A stretch of 64,000 bases of DNA from an uncultured Clostridia bacterium (GCA_947644595.1 CANSAE010000004.1:62001-126000), one strand, 5' to 3'; counted from the stretch's first letter, positions 45,365-55,050 are shown. Notes: generated by a model not told the origin, from the sequence alone. Translations and numbers: made by a program.

Positions 45365-45577
45365 ATGGATTTCTCAGTCGATTCCAAGGTGAAAGAGATT
45401 TACGATAACGAACGAGCCAGAGCGGTGCTGGAGGCATACCTCCCCAAACTGACACGCACCCCCTCGTTCCAAATGACCTTTGGAATGTCCCTGCGCACGC
45501 TGTGCGGTTTCTCCCAGTGGAAGCTGACGGCCCAGCAGCTGGAAGCTCTCGATCGAGATCTGAAAGCAATCGAATGA
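45365..45577 (+). CDS. 70-residue protein of unknown function
   Basis: A short gene with a GGAGG site and its own strong promoter and terminator, so it is very probably expressed. The product (MDFSVDSKVKEIYDNERARA, then AYLPKLTRTPSFQMTFGMSLRTL) is helical and soluble. I do not recognise a named family. It stands alone between the divergent M60 operon and the convergent DUF1906 gene. Confidence 0.7.
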   Translation: MDFSVDSKVKEIYDNERARAVLEAYLPKLTRTPSFQMTFGMSLRTLCGFSQWKLTAQQLEALDRDLKAIE

Positions 45578-45612
45578 ACAATATCCAATCATATTATTGG
45601 TGCATTTCAAAT

Positions 45613-45647
45613 GAAACTGCCGTGAGTACAATACTCACGGCAGTTTC
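45613..45647. terminator. bidirectional hairpin between convergent genes
   Basis: A perfect 16-base inverted repeat (GAAACTGCCGTGAGTA / TACTCACGGCAGTTTC) with a CAA loop. It lies between a plus-strand and a minus-strand gene and could stop both. Confidence 0.65.
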
Positions 45648-45661
45648 TGCATATCTCTCAT

Positions 45662-46468
45662 TCAGGCCTCAAATACGCCCGCCCTGTCCTCAATGACCAA
45701 AAGCCGGAGCATATCCAAAGACAAATCCAAATCCGTTGGATATCCATCATCGTCAACGCCGCCGCCAGAGCCCACCAGCGCCTTTCTGTCCAGCAGCATT
45801 TGAATCGTGGGCTGTGCCCAATCCGGCAGCTCGGAAAAACGGTTATACCGCACCTCACTCACCTCCTCCGGCAGATAGTCCCAAATCCCCGCCCGCGCCA
45901 TATCCGGGCAGTCATTGATATCCACAGGTACACCAGCCACGATTTTGTTCCATTGTGCTTGATAAACGTCACGGTAACCACTCACCTGGCCACCAGACCA
46001 GCCCACACATTGCCAGTATCCTTGGCATACCTCACGCTCCGCCAGATATTCAATGACCCGGTAAGGTCCGTAGACCCCGACTTCATACCCGCCTGTGTGG
46101 GCCCGGGCGGCGCGAAAATAGGCTTCGATCGCAGGAAAATCCGTTTTCGGCGCATCGTAATCCACAGCGAAATATAAGATTCCCTCAGAAGGCATCTCAA
46201 TTTCAGCCGCGCACGCCAACGCACGCCGTCCGTCCGCCGCACCGGCGGAGGCGCCGCCTTTCACCCGGTCCGCCGTCGTCTCCCACACGGTCAGCAGCTT
46301 CAGCCCGGCGTCTGTGATGGCCTTTGCCTCGGCGCGGGTCAGGGCCTTTTCCTTCAGCGTCCCTACTGCGGGCACCAGATACCGCCCCGCAAAGTCAAAG
46401 CCTTCCGCCTTGATTGCCCCGGCGGTCCGCGCAGACAGCCTCTGCGCGCAGTCGATTCCTTTCGGCAT
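45662..46468 (-). CDS. DUF1906 glycoside-hydrolase-like protein
   Basis: A 268-residue protein. It starts MPKGIDCAQRLSARTAGAIK and continues with FAGRYLVPAVGTLKEKALTRAEA, GILYFAVDYDAP and YEVGVYGPYRVIEYLAE, the DUF1906 (Rv2525c-like) TIM-barrel pattern related to GH25 lysozymes. The final 60 residues may be a small added domain (PDWAQPTIQMLLDRKALVG), like the peptidoglycan-related tails of such proteins. No signal peptide is seen, so export is unclear. Confidence 0.78.
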   Translation of the reverse strand: MPKGIDCAQRLSARTAGAIKAEGFDFAGRYLVPAVGTLKEKALTRAEAKAITDAGLKLLTVWETTADRVKGGASAGAADGRRALACAAEIEMPSEGILYFAVDYDAPKTDFPAIEAYFRAARAHTGGYEVGVYGPYRVIEYLAEREVCQGYWQCVGWSGGQVSGYRDVYQAQWNKIVAGVPVDINDCPDMARAGIWDYLPEEVSEVRYNRFSELPDWAQPTIQMLLDRKALVGSGGGVDDDGYPTDLDLSLDMLRLLVIEDRAGVFEA

Positions 46469-46513
46469 CGCAAATCACCCCATCCAGTGTATGCGGCAAT
46501 ACTTTAGGCAGGT

Positions 46514-46545
46514 GAAAAAATGACCCAAACAAATGTTCGGGTCAT
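46514..46545 (-). terminator. terminator of the glycerate/lipoprotein operon
   Basis: Stem ATGACCC / GGGTCAT followed by a run of T's on the minus strand, immediately at the stop codon of the lipoprotein gene. Confidence 0.65.
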
Positions 46546-47642
46546 TGCAGTTCCTCCCAGGGAATGACTTCGGCGCCGGGGGTCAGATTCGTGGTGTATT
46601 CATAGCAGTTGTTTTTGGAGAAGGACAGACCTGTCCAAAATTCCCATGCCATATACGCCCATTCATATTCCGGTTCCCTATCATGGGAATAGATAGTCCC
46701 ATCATCATAGATACAACATGCTTCGCTGCCCTGCGGGAAATTGCTCTCGCTGTATGCGTAAACCGTATTCTCTTCCAAGCTGAGGACCACAAGGCACGCT
46801 TCCGCATCCAGCACACATTCCCGCTGTCCGTCCCGGTTCAAATCCGCGAACAGGTAACGGACGGGCGTCACACCCTCTCCCCAGTTCAGCGTCGATAAAT
46901 ACCGCGAAAAATCACAGTATCCCGTGTCCCCGTCATAGCCGTGAATGCTGGCACCGTAGACCATGCCGTTGTCCCGGACGGTATCCAGCAGCCGCTCACA
47001 GACAGCCGCGTCGTCCACGCATGGGACTACGGGGCACGTTTTACCGTAATCCATAATGGGCAGGTCGCATTCGATGCTGTATAGGTCCAGCTGTTCCGCG
47101 CTGGGTACAAGCTCTTTCACTCCGGTCTTTCTGTCATATCTCCCCGCTACCGGTTCAACGCTGACTGTAAGGTAATGGAAGCTGACTTTCTCAAAATTGG
47201 AAACATAGCGCCGCGAAAACAGCGCATTTTCCCCCGGCCAGCTATACAATGAGACGTGGTCCAAAGGGATGAGCCCCATGGGATACGGTGCATCACCCGG
47301 GCAGGAGATCACCTCACCATAGGAGCCCACTTCGCAGACGCCGTGCTCTAAAATCAACTCCGGGATACCGTCCTCATCGATGTCATGCAGATAATAGCCC
47401 CGCGTGTAATACAAATCCTGCAAACGTCCGAGCGAACCGTTCCGCTCCCGGGTATCCGCGAGCACCTCCAAATACGCCCGCTGCCAATCGGTCTCCGGCT
47501 CCGGGTCATAGCGGAACATGGCCATCCCCTTGGGGTAGATCAGCGGCGGGAATTCGATTTTGAGTTCCGGGAGCGTGCGCTCCCGGGCGCAGCCGCCCAG
47601 CAGCAACAGCAGCAAAATCCCGCATAACACACGTTTTCTCAT
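46542..47642 (-). CDS. lipoprotein of unknown function
   Basis: A 366-residue protein starting MRKRVLCGILLLLLLGGCARE, a lipoprotein signal with lipobox LGGC. Segments such as YYLHDIDEDGIPELILEHG and RYLFADLNRDGQRECVLDAEA look like FG-GAP/EF-hand-like acidic loops of extracellular proteins. Its ATG overlaps the glycerate kinase stop, so it is the last gene of that operon, although no functional link is evident. Confidence 0.75.
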   Translation of the reverse strand: MRKRVLCGILLLLLLGGCARERTLPELKIEFPPLIYPKGMAMFRYDPEPETDWQRAYLEVLADTRERNGSLGRLQDLYYTRGYYLHDIDEDGIPELILEHGVCEVGSYGEVISCPGDAPYPMGLIPLDHVSLYSWPGENALFSRRYVSNFEKVSFHYLTVSVEPVAGRYDRKTGVKELVPSAEQLDLYSIECDLPIMDYGKTCPVVPCVDDAAVCERLLDTVRDNGMVYGASIHGYDGDTGYCDFSRYLSTLNWGEGVTPVRYLFADLNRDGQRECVLDAEACLVVLSLEENTVYAYSESNFPQGSEACCIYDDGTIYSHDREPEYEWAYMAWEFWTGLSFSKNNCYEYTTNLTPGAEVIPWEELQ

Positions 47643-48778
47643 CGTTTGAAGTCCTCCGCCATGCGAATGGTGCAAAGCAGGTCGGTCAGCGCGGCGCAGT
47701 AGTCCTCCCGGCAGTGGGCCGGGACCTCGGACATGGGCCGAGCGGCACGGTTGGTGTTGAACACGGCGGTGATGCCGTGCTTCGCCGCATCCCGGGCGCT
47801 GTCGTCGATACTGCCCGCCAGGATGACCAGCGGCACCCCCGCTTCCCCGGTGCGTCGTGCGATGCCGGAGATGACCTTGCCCTGAAAGCTCTGAGAATCC
47901 AGGCGTCCTTCCCCGCTGATGACCATATCCGCATCCTTCAACTGTTCTTCGAAGCCGACAGCGGACAGTACGGCGTCGATACCCGAGGACAGTTTGCCAC
48001 CCAAAAGTGCCACACAGCCTGCTCCCATGCCGCCCGCCGCGCCCGCGCCGGGCAATGCGGACACATCGGCCCCCAGTCCCCGTTGAAGCGTCCCGGCAAA
48101 GGCTTTCAGCTGTCCATCCAGCCGCTCCACCATGGCCGGGTCCGCACCCTTTTGCGGGCCGAACACATAGGCCGCGCCGTTTGGCCCGTACAGAGGATTG
48201 GTCACATCGCACATGACCCGCAGCGGAATATCCTTCAGCAGCAGTCGAGCCGACGCGGTATCAACCGTCCGAATGCGGTCCAGCGTGCCGCCGGTGGGAA
48301 GGAACGCCGCTCCCGTTTCATCAGAGAACCGAACCCCCAGTGCCGCCGCGCAGCCGCAGCCTCCGTCATTGGTGGCGCTGCCGCCGATTCCCAGGAAAAT
48401 CTCCTGACATCCATGCTCCACTGCGTGGCGCATCAGCTCACCCACACCGTAGGTGCTTGCCTTGGACGGATCCTTCCGTTCCCCCGCCAGATTCAGCCCC
48501 GCAGCCGCGGCCATTTCAATGACCGCCGCATCTCCCATCCGGGCATAAACCGCCTCCACCGGATCGCCAAAGGGGCCTTGGACCGTCACCGTCACCGGGA
48601 TGGCGTTCATGGCCTGCACAAAGCAGTCCACCGTTCCCTCCCCGCCATCCGCCACCGGAATGGTCACCAGCTCACACTCTGGAGCGACCTGGGCAAAGGT
48701 TTCCCGGGCGATTTGGCAAATATCCAGGCTGGACAACGTTCCCTTAAAGGAATCGGAAATCACGATACATTTTTTCAT
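47639..48778 (-). CDS. glxK: glycerate kinase, type II (GlxK/GarK family)
   Basis: A 379-residue kinase. Diagnostic segments are VISDSFKGTLSS at the N-terminus, PVADGGEGTVDCFV, FLGIGGSATNDGGCGCAAALG and GAAGGMGAGCVALLG near the middle, and VISGEGRLDSQSFQGKV. It phosphorylates D-glycerate to 2-phosphoglycerate. It lies one base after a 2-hydroxyacid dehydrogenase gene, a pairing that would convert hydroxypyruvate through glycerate to glycolysis. Confidence 0.92.
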   Translation of the reverse strand: MKKCIVISDSFKGTLSSLDICQIARETFAQVAPECELVTIPVADGGEGTVDCFVQAMNAIPVTVTVQGPFGDPVEAVYARMGDAAVIEMAAAAGLNLAGERKDPSKASTYGVGELMRHAVEHGCQEIFLGIGGSATNDGGCGCAAALGVRFSDETGAAFLPTGGTLDRIRTVDTASARLLLKDIPLRVMCDVTNPLYGPNGAAYVFGPQKGADPAMVERLDGQLKAFAGTLQRGLGADVSALPGAGAAGGMGAGCVALLGGKLSSGIDAVLSAVGFEEQLKDADMVISGEGRLDSQSFQGKVISGIARRTGEAGVPLVILAGSIDDSARDAAKHGITAVFNTNRAARPMSEVPAHCREDYCAALTDLLCTIRMAEDFKR

Positions 48779-48779
48779 C

Positions 48780-49739
48780 TCAGTTCACCACATGGATGGG
48801 TGCGCCGTCCACAAACGCCTGCAAATTGTCCCGGGTGGTATCAATAATTCTCTGGCGGGCTTCCTTCGGTGCCCAACTGATGTGGGGCGTGATGAGGCAG
48901 TTTTTCGCCGTCAGCAGCGGATTATCCGCCCGGACCGGCTCTGTAGATAATACATCCAGTCCGGCGGCCATCACTTTTCCGCTGTTCAGCGCGTCCGCCA
49001 GGTCCTGCTCCACAATCAAGGGCCCGCGGCTGTTATTGATAAGGATGACGCCGTCTTTCATTTTGGCGATGGTGTCCCGGTTGATGATACCGGAAGTCTC
49101 CGGAGACAAGGGACAATGGAGCATGATGACATCCGACTTTGCCAGCAGGGTATCCAAATCCACATACACGCCAATCTTCGATGCGCCTTTCCGGACAGAC
49201 CTGCTGTAGGCCAGCACCTCCATACCAAACGCCCGGGCAATGCGTCCCGTTTGCTGGCCGATACGGCCGAACCCGATGATGCCCATGGTCTTGCCCGACA
49301 ATTCGATCAAGGGGTAGTCCCAAAAGCACCAATCCGGACTTGTAGACCAGCGGCCGTTTTGTACTTCGTGTGCGTGGTGTGCCACATGGTGACAAATCTC
49401 CAGCAGCAACGCAAATGCAAATTGAGACACCGATTCCGTGCCATAGCTGGGAATATTAGACACCGCAACGCCATATTCCCGGGCTGCCTGACAATCTACG
49501 ATGTTATAGCCCGTAGCCAATACCGTCACGAATTTCAAATTCGGGCATTCTTCGAACACAGTCCGGGATAAAGGCGTTTTGTTGAGGATGATCACCTCGG
49601 CATCTCCAATGCGCCGTATGATCTCTCCATCATCCTCCGGCGTCCGGTCATAAACCGTCAAATCGCCGAAGCGCTCCAGTTCCTTCCAGCTCAAATCCCC
49701 GGGATTCACTGCATATCCGTCCAGCATGACCAGTTTCAT
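48780..49739 (-). CDS. D-isomer-specific 2-hydroxyacid dehydrogenase, likely hydroxypyruvate/glyoxylate reductase
   Basis: A 319-residue NAD(P)-dependent enzyme starting at ATG 49739 with AGGAGG upstream. The Rossmann motif is GIIGFGRIGQQTGRIA; LINNSRGPLIVEQDL carries the catalytic Arg, and the catalytic His lies in CLITPHISWAPKEAR. Family members reduce 2-ketoacids. The glycerate kinase downstream makes hydroxypyruvate the best guess for substrate. No C-terminal ACT domain is present, so it is not SerA. Confidence 0.85.
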   Translation of the reverse strand: MKLVMLDGYAVNPGDLSWKELERFGDLTVYDRTPEDDGEIIRRIGDAEVIILNKTPLSRTVFEECPNLKFVTVLATGYNIVDCQAAREYGVAVSNIPSYGTESVSQFAFALLLEICHHVAHHAHEVQNGRWSTSPDWCFWDYPLIELSGKTMGIIGFGRIGQQTGRIARAFGMEVLAYSRSVRKGASKIGVYVDLDTLLAKSDVIMLHCPLSPETSGIINRDTIAKMKDGVILINNSRGPLIVEQDLADALNSGKVMAAGLDVLSTEPVRADNPLLTAKNCLITPHISWAPKEARQRIIDTTRDNLQAFVDGAPIHVVN

Positions 49740-50061
49740 AGAAAGCCCTCCTAAGTTTTGATTACCTTTATTTAAGCAAATCCCGGAACAGATGTCAACC
49801 GTAGCCGGAAATACGCGCAAACCGACAAAATTTCATGGGAGCATGGAAAAGGACAGAGAATCCCCTGCCCTGAAATCTCGCCATCCGTTGTAAAAGCTTG
49901 ACGTGTATCGTGTATCTTTTCGAACCATGTGGCCAAAACACATACACAAAAACGGAATAAATGCCATCTGTCTATATGGATGGATCAAAATATCAAATCG
50001 ATTAAACGCAATTTGATAGCGCCTTCAGCCTCCCTTGGATATTTTTTGAAATAACTTTATT
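49740..50061. other. 322-base AT-rich gap at the edge of the low-GC island
   Basis: No convincing gene is seen. GC content falls here relative to the operon on the left, which suggests the island begins in this gap. Confidence 0.4.
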
Positions 50062-50382
50062 CTAATCACACAGACTATCAGCACAAAAAACATCCACATG
50101 ATAGCACTGGAATATCTGCGCCTTTGAAAATGCTTCTTGCAATGCCGGCATCTCGTCTTCCGCAATAATTCCACTGAAGTTTTGCGGGTGCAAGTACAAG
50201 TCCTGCAAACCTTTCGTGGCACTATCACGACCACCATATTCACTCGGATGAATGGTCCATCCTTCTCTCTGCAAAATCTTCCTTGCTTCACGCTGGAACG
50301 CAGATTGGTCCTTGTCATTATTCCATCCCCCATACGGCTGATAACGGCTCTTGATGCGAAAGTATGTATTCCAATAAGCCAT
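50062..50382 (-). CDS. small mobile-element protein of unknown function
   Basis: A 106-residue protein starting MAYWNTYFRIKSRYQPYGGW. It contains ARKILQREGWTIHPSEYGGR and LQDLYLHPQNFSGII, which reads like part of a larger family associated with recombinase genes. The ATG lies 12 bases past the recombinase remnant. It may be intact or a fragment. Confidence 0.45.
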   Translation of the reverse strand: MAYWNTYFRIKSRYQPYGGWNNDKDQSAFQREARKILQREGWTIHPSEYGGRDSATKGLQDLYLHPQNFSGIIAEDEMPALQEAFSKAQIFQCYHVDVFCADSLCD

Positions 50383-50393
50383 ATTTTTGCTCC

Positions 50394-51551
50394 TCACTCA
50401 GCCATGTCTTGCTCGACTTCAGTGCCGCCGCGCAAATAGACTATGATTTTCTCTTTGGAAATCACCTTGACCATATCCGCCAGCTTCCGAACCATTGGCT
50501 CATCCCATTCTGTGAGCTCCGCTGGTGCCTGCTCCATGATGGCAATATTATCCTCGATCCGTTGTATTGCCATAGCATTGTCTCGATGCTGCTCTTCTAT
50601 ATCGGCCTTTTTTTCTTTCAGGTATGCCATCTCATCCAGCATTGCTTTCAATTGACTGGCAGAGTTCATTTCGTTCTCAGCACTAACAGTGTTCATGACG
50701 ATCTCACGGGTCTTTTCATTGATTTCTTCCATTCTGCGTTTAATATCCGCTATGGTCATCGTCTCACCGGGGATTGCCTCCGCTTTTATTTCATCGGTAA
50801 TCTGACGGATCAGTTTGTCCTTATCGCTCATGACGCTGTTGATTGCCGCGAGGATTGACCGCTGGAGCGGCCCCTCATCAATTGTGGGTGAGTTCTTGCA
50901 GTATTTCTTGCCGTAGTCCAGACGGCTCACACACCGCCACACAATTCACTTTTGCCCATTTTGTTTCCGTGTACACCCGCGATAAGAGTGCCGCACTCTC
51001 CGCACATCAGGCACTCAGCCAGTTCGTATTTACTGGAGTAGCAACTTCTCCCTATTGGGGCGCATTTTATGGTCTTGGATGAGATACATTGGCAACTGCC
51101 CTGTATTACGTGCAGCTATTTGGGGATCATTGCTGCACTGGCCCCGCCAGATACTGCTGGTATATCTCTCGAACGATCTCATCCTGTTCCGGGATGATTT
51201 GAGGTTTCCCGTCTTCTCCTCGTTCATACGCATACAGTTTTTATATTCTATTGTGGTTCTTCCTTCCCGCATCGCCTGTCTTTTTCCCCACTGAACATTG
51301 TCTCTAATATTCTTGCTTTCTTCCTGTGCGAAGGCTCCGTACATAGTAATAAAGATTTCACTGCCTTCATCAAAAGAATTGATATTCTGTTTTTCAAAAA
51401 ACACCCCGATTACCAACGAGCGCAGCAGTCTGGTATGATTCAGACAATCCACTGTATTGCAGGCAAACCGTGCAATAGACTTGGTAAGGATCATGTCGAC
51501 CTTTCCCTGCTTACACATACGGATCATCCGGAGGAATTCCGGGCGCCGCAC
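50394..51551 (-). pseudogene. large serine recombinase, decayed
   Basis: The upstream piece (51551-51030) has the resolvase-domain segment KVDMILTKSIARFACNTVDC and GAFAQEESKNIRDNVQWG. The downstream piece (50942-50394) has WRCVSRLDYGKKYC, a zinc-ribbon end, and the coiled-coil C-terminus (DIKRRMEEINEKTREIV). Between them the zinc-ribbon start (LMCGECGTLIAG) is in another frame with a stop. The N-terminal region with the catalytic serine is not found in frame. At least two lesions make it inactive. Such recombinases mobilise clostridial elements. Confidence 0.78.
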
Positions 51552-51742
51552 CTTCCTGGCCGTCGTTTATGCGGTTATCCCGCACAGGTGGTCCTGGCGC
51601 ATCCGGCACACCGCTCCTTCGTCTGCCGATGTTATCTTGTCGCCGGGTATTCTGTTTTCAAGGTCCATGAGGTGAATCTAAAAAGACCCCCTCACTACTA
51701 ATCCAGTTTCGTGAGTGGGTTGCACGGAAATTTTTTTAAATT

Positions 51743-52168
51743 TTATGAATTTAACGTTTTTCTCAGTTTTTCGAGGATTCTCGTTTTGCGATCATGAACT
51801 GTCATATGCGGCGTATTTTTCATCTTTGCATATCGACGTTCACTCAATCCTTCAAAATAAAGCACGTGAATCAGGGCTTGCTCGGACTGGGTCAGTTTTG
51901 AAAGGAAATCATGAACCCGCTCATTGAGGACACGGCGAATGGCGATTTCCTCCACCGCCTCGGAATCAAAATCAGGAATCATCTCCTCTCCCGTAATTTC
52001 TTCATTATCAAGGTCACTGTAAAGCACTGTTCCGTGAAATTCATCCTTTTCATCTAAAAAGCGGGCACGTCGGTCCATTCGATAATATGTAAGATGGATT
52101 TCCTTTGGTACTTCAATTAACTCCCCTTGTACTTTAATGTAGTATTTCTTTTCTTCTGCCTGAGCCAT
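51743..52168 (-). CDS. sigma-70 region 4-like regulator of a mobile element
   Basis: A 141-residue protein. The C-terminal part (FLSKLTQSEQALIHVLYFEG, then SERRYAKMKNTPHMTVHDRKTRIL) has the sigma region 4 helix-turn-helix. The N-terminal part (YYIKVQGELIEVPKEIHLTYY) is typical of the small sigma-like proteins found beside recombinase genes in clostridial integrative elements. It lies upstream of the decayed serine recombinase. Confidence 0.7.
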   Translation of the reverse strand: MAQAEEKKYYIKVQGELIEVPKEIHLTYYRMDRRARFLDEKDEFHGTVLYSDLDNEEITGEEMIPDFDSEAVEEIAIRRVLNERVHDFLSKLTQSEQALIHVLYFEGLSERRYAKMKNTPHMTVHDRKTRILEKLRKTLNS

Positions 52169-52400
52169 TCGGCAGACCTCCGCTTCTGAAATTTACATTC
52201 AAATTTCAGAAGCGGAGGGTCTCGACAGCCGTATGAGCCGAAATATTGGGTAAACTGCCCAAAGATTTGCCTTTTTATAGAATTATCATGTTTTTTCGGT
52301 TTATTGAACTGATTTCGTAAAAACCGCTGAATGCAAATCGGCAGCATTCCCGTACATTTTCTTTGTTTCGATAGAAAACATGCGGGAATACTGTCGAAAT

Positions 52401-52444
52401 AAAAAAGTGGCGCAGAGAACCAATCGGCTCTCTGCGCCATTTTT
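52401..52444. terminator. bidirectional terminator-like hairpin
   Basis: Stem TGGCGCAGAGA / TCTCTGCGCCA (11 bases) flanked by six A's on one side and five T's on the other, so it can act in both directions. Confidence 0.6.
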
Positions 52445-52575
52445 CGTGATAGTATACAGTACCACGGGATTTTAAGATGTAAAAATTCAAAAGGGATAGT
52501 AAATCAAACTATCACCTCTATTAATCATCAGTATAAAAGGAACAGGCTTTTGCGAATTCTGCAGACTGTTTTGAC

Positions 52576-52602
52576 GGGGCACAGAGGTTGAGTCTGTGCC
52601 CC
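52576..52602. repeat. hairpin repeat, copy 1
   Basis: GGGGCACAGA / TCTGTGCCCC around a 7-base loop. It shares its core with copy 2 at 52792-52818. Confidence 0.5.
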
Positions 52603-52791
52603 TTTGAATCTTGCGCGTTTTAATTTACATCGCCACCCGCAGGTGGTGACTGCGGGTGGGGTTTGGTTGTTCGGGGGTGTTGTTTGAAATTTCACCGGGG
52701 TGGTTGATCGTCAATCAGTACTACTCGGTGTTTTAACGCAACACCCCCTCGCTTTCTGAGTATTGCTGAACACTATGTTGTTTTTGGGTAA

Positions 52792-52818
52792 GGCGCACAG
52801 AGGCTGGGTCTGTGCGCC
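52792..52818. repeat. hairpin repeat, copy 2
   Basis: GGCGCACAGA / TCTGTGCGCC around a 7-base loop. Relative to copy 1 the arms change together (compensatory G to C), so pairing is kept. Confidence 0.5.
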
Positions 52819-52996
52819 TTGGGGTTGTGCGATACTGGTTTTAGTTGATAGAATCGTGAAATTTGAATTCACTCTGGTAGATATAGATGGCACATAACCC
52901 TGTATACTCACTGAATTTGTAGGTCTGAGCGGTATTCAAATCCTGTGAACAGACAAAAGGACATACTTGATGCGACTGAGCTTTTAAGTAAGAGCA

Positions 52997-55048
52997 TCAT
53001 AAAGTGTTTTCATAAAACCTCAGCAAGTAAACAGATAGTTCATTTCCCGTTATCTTTTGACAAGGTCCAAAAATATCTGTACCAGCGTCAAAAATACCTA
53101 ATGAAGACACATAACCAACTGAAGATTTGCATGATTCTGCAATCTCACCACTATCACGATAAAAAACACAGTATCCGTCTACGAAACCTCCATATTTTTT
53201 TGATAGTTCTGCTAACAGTGTAGCAACATACTGTTTTTCTACAGCACCCTCAGTTGGTAAACCTGAATGCTCCAGTTCACTGCGAAAACTTTTCAAGTCG
53301 ATCATAGGTAAGTCTATTGACATTTTTTCTGACGTTTCCTTTTTCAATGCTACCAGTGTATCAATCGCATTCCATAATTCATCGTAGTCTATAGCTTCCG
53401 TTCCTTGGGCACAAATTCCCAATTGCTTTGCTCGTACATTTTCATCATTAGACCAGCTATCATAAATGAGCGGATTAGCCAACACAGCGTCTCTTCTATA
53501 TCGGCCAGATCCATAAGTTACAACAGCCACCCCGTTTGAGAAATTTCTGCCAACAAAGTGCTGCATCGGTATAATCAATGCTCCATTTATATCAATATAA
53601 CCGCATTGATTCCCTTGCTGTACGCAGGCTACCCCCTCTGAAAACGGTGCTATCTCATCATAAGAACAAATCTGTTGACCGGTGGCGATATCATACATGG
53701 AATCTTTTTTATTGTATGTTACAACCACTCGATTTGCGTATTGGTATGCAGTTGAATCTCCGGGATAGTATTTTCCACAATCGGGAAGATACACACCGCA
53801 ATCGTCATTTGATTTTCCTACAAGCCAAATACCTTCAGACCACTGTACAAACCTTTCACTACTGGGAATAACTTTCTCGCCTTCTAAGTTTAACAATTGC
53901 CACTCATCATTCTTGGTCTTCACAGTGAAATAATTTCCATGACATTCACCAGCCGTCTTAAACCCATCGACTTTTTGGGACACAAGTTCACCATCTTTGT
54001 CAATAACAAAAATGTCCCCATTTTCATCCGTAGCACAAGCAAAACCATCGATAAAATTGGTTACGTCTGTATATTGCATTGGAATGGCAGTATCCCCAAG
54101 CATATTTATGTATCCCCATAAGCCATCAATCTTAACTGCAGCATACCCATCGTGAAAATCGAAAACTTGGTCATAAACATACTCAGTAATCTTGCCTTTG
54201 GTTGAACTCACGAATCCCCATTTTCCCATCTTTTTTACGGCGGCGTATCCATTACAAAAGTCACGCGCTTCATCAAAGCCTCGACCTTTATCAGGGATAA
54301 TCGAGTTATCAATACCCAGAAATTTATATTCATCTTGTGTACTGGTGCCAAGCTTCGGATGGAGCATTAATAGATATCCATCATGAATATCTCTAATGGT
54401 CCAGTAATCTTGGTCATAATATGCATTCTGAATAGAGGCAAGTATACTATTCCCATACAGGTCAATGATATAATTCTTTTCCCCAGTATCTGTTTGTGCA
54501 GTAACAACAGCCTTTCCGTCGAAAAAATCCGTTGCACTTATATATTGTGGTTCTTGAATTACACCCCCTTGTGTTTTGGCATAACCATAAAGCTTTCCGC
54601 TTATTGAATCGTTAATATAAAACCGAAGTATCTGATTGTCTGTTGATGTTGATATTAAATATGGATATTCTACCAATTGGTCAACGAAAAGATTTTGCCC
54701 AGTAATATCAAATTGTCCTCTAAAATTGTGTTTATTTATAGATTCATTTTGAATACAAAAAACTCCGTCGGAATTTCGTATTGATGCATCTGAACCAATA
54801 GTTAATAAACAGTTCCCTTGTTTATCAATAAGCTCTCCATTAATGCCATTTAAGCTTAAGCTTAAACCCGATTTAAACGGTCCTATTTCTTTCCATATAC
54901 TCTCATTAGGAGAAATTACCCATATATTTAAATCAGCTTCTCGACTCCGCTTGCTGTTTATCGACACAACTAATGGATTAATAAGTATAAATAAAACACT
55001 CACGAAGAGAATAAAAATGATTAATCTGTACAAAAATCTTTTTAGCAT
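52997..55048 (-). CDS. WG-repeat membrane-anchored protein
   Basis: A 683-residue low-GC gene. An N-terminal hydrophobic anchor (residues 5-30, RLIIFILFVSVLFILINPLV) is followed by at least six WG-type repeats (GKWGFVSSTKGKI, GLWGYINMLGDTAIP, NQCGYIDINGALIIP). A C-terminal domain of about 130 residues is not assigned. WG repeats form beta-propeller-like surfaces of unknown function. It starts 2 bases after the stop of the Rhs C-terminal region, the position usually held by an immunity gene. Confidence 0.7.
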   Translation of the reverse strand: MLKRFLYRLIIFILFVSVLFILINPLVVSINSKRSREADLNIWVISPNESIWKEIGPFKSGLSLSLNGINGELIDKQGNCLLTIGSDASIRNSDGVFCIQNESINKHNFRGQFDITGQNLFVDQLVEYPYLISTSTDNQILRFYINDSISGKLYGYAKTQGGVIQEPQYISATDFFDGKAVVTAQTDTGEKNYIIDLYGNSILASIQNAYYDQDYWTIRDIHDGYLLMLHPKLGTSTQDEYKFLGIDNSIIPDKGRGFDEARDFCNGYAAVKKMGKWGFVSSTKGKITEYVYDQVFDFHDGYAAVKIDGLWGYINMLGDTAIPMQYTDVTNFIDGFACATDENGDIFVIDKDGELVSQKVDGFKTAGECHGNYFTVKTKNDEWQLLNLEGEKVIPSSERFVQWSEGIWLVGKSNDDCGVYLPDCGKYYPGDSTAYQYANRVVVTYNKKDSMYDIATGQQICSYDEIAPFSEGVACVQQGNQCGYIDINGALIIPMQHFVGRNFSNGVAVVTYGSGRYRRDAVLANPLIYDSWSNDENVRAKQLGICAQGTEAIDYDELWNAIDTLVALKKETSEKMSIDLPMIDLKSFRSELEHSGLPTEGAVEKQYVATLLAELSKKYGGFVDGYCVFYRDSGEIAESCKSSVGYVSSLGIFDAGTDIFGPCQKITGNELSVYLLRFYENTL

Positions 55049-55050
55049 GT

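Larger units (their letters stand above)
52169..52996. other. 828-base AT-rich region with hairpins, no gene
   Basis: I find no supported gene. The region holds a terminator-like hairpin at 52401-52444 and two related hairpins at 52576-52602 and 52792-52818, described separately. It separates the recombinase remnant from the WG-repeat gene. Confidence 0.5.

Noticed and set aside
48780..49739. Phosphoglycerate dehydrogenase SerA
   Set aside because: The protein is short, has no ACT domain and pairs with glycerate kinase, so a hydroxypyruvate/glyoxylate reductase role fits better.
50025..50333. 102-codon minus-strand frame with a CxC/CxxC pattern and a hydrophobic end
   Set aside because: It overlaps the better-supported 106-residue gene in another frame and lacks a convincing ribosome site.
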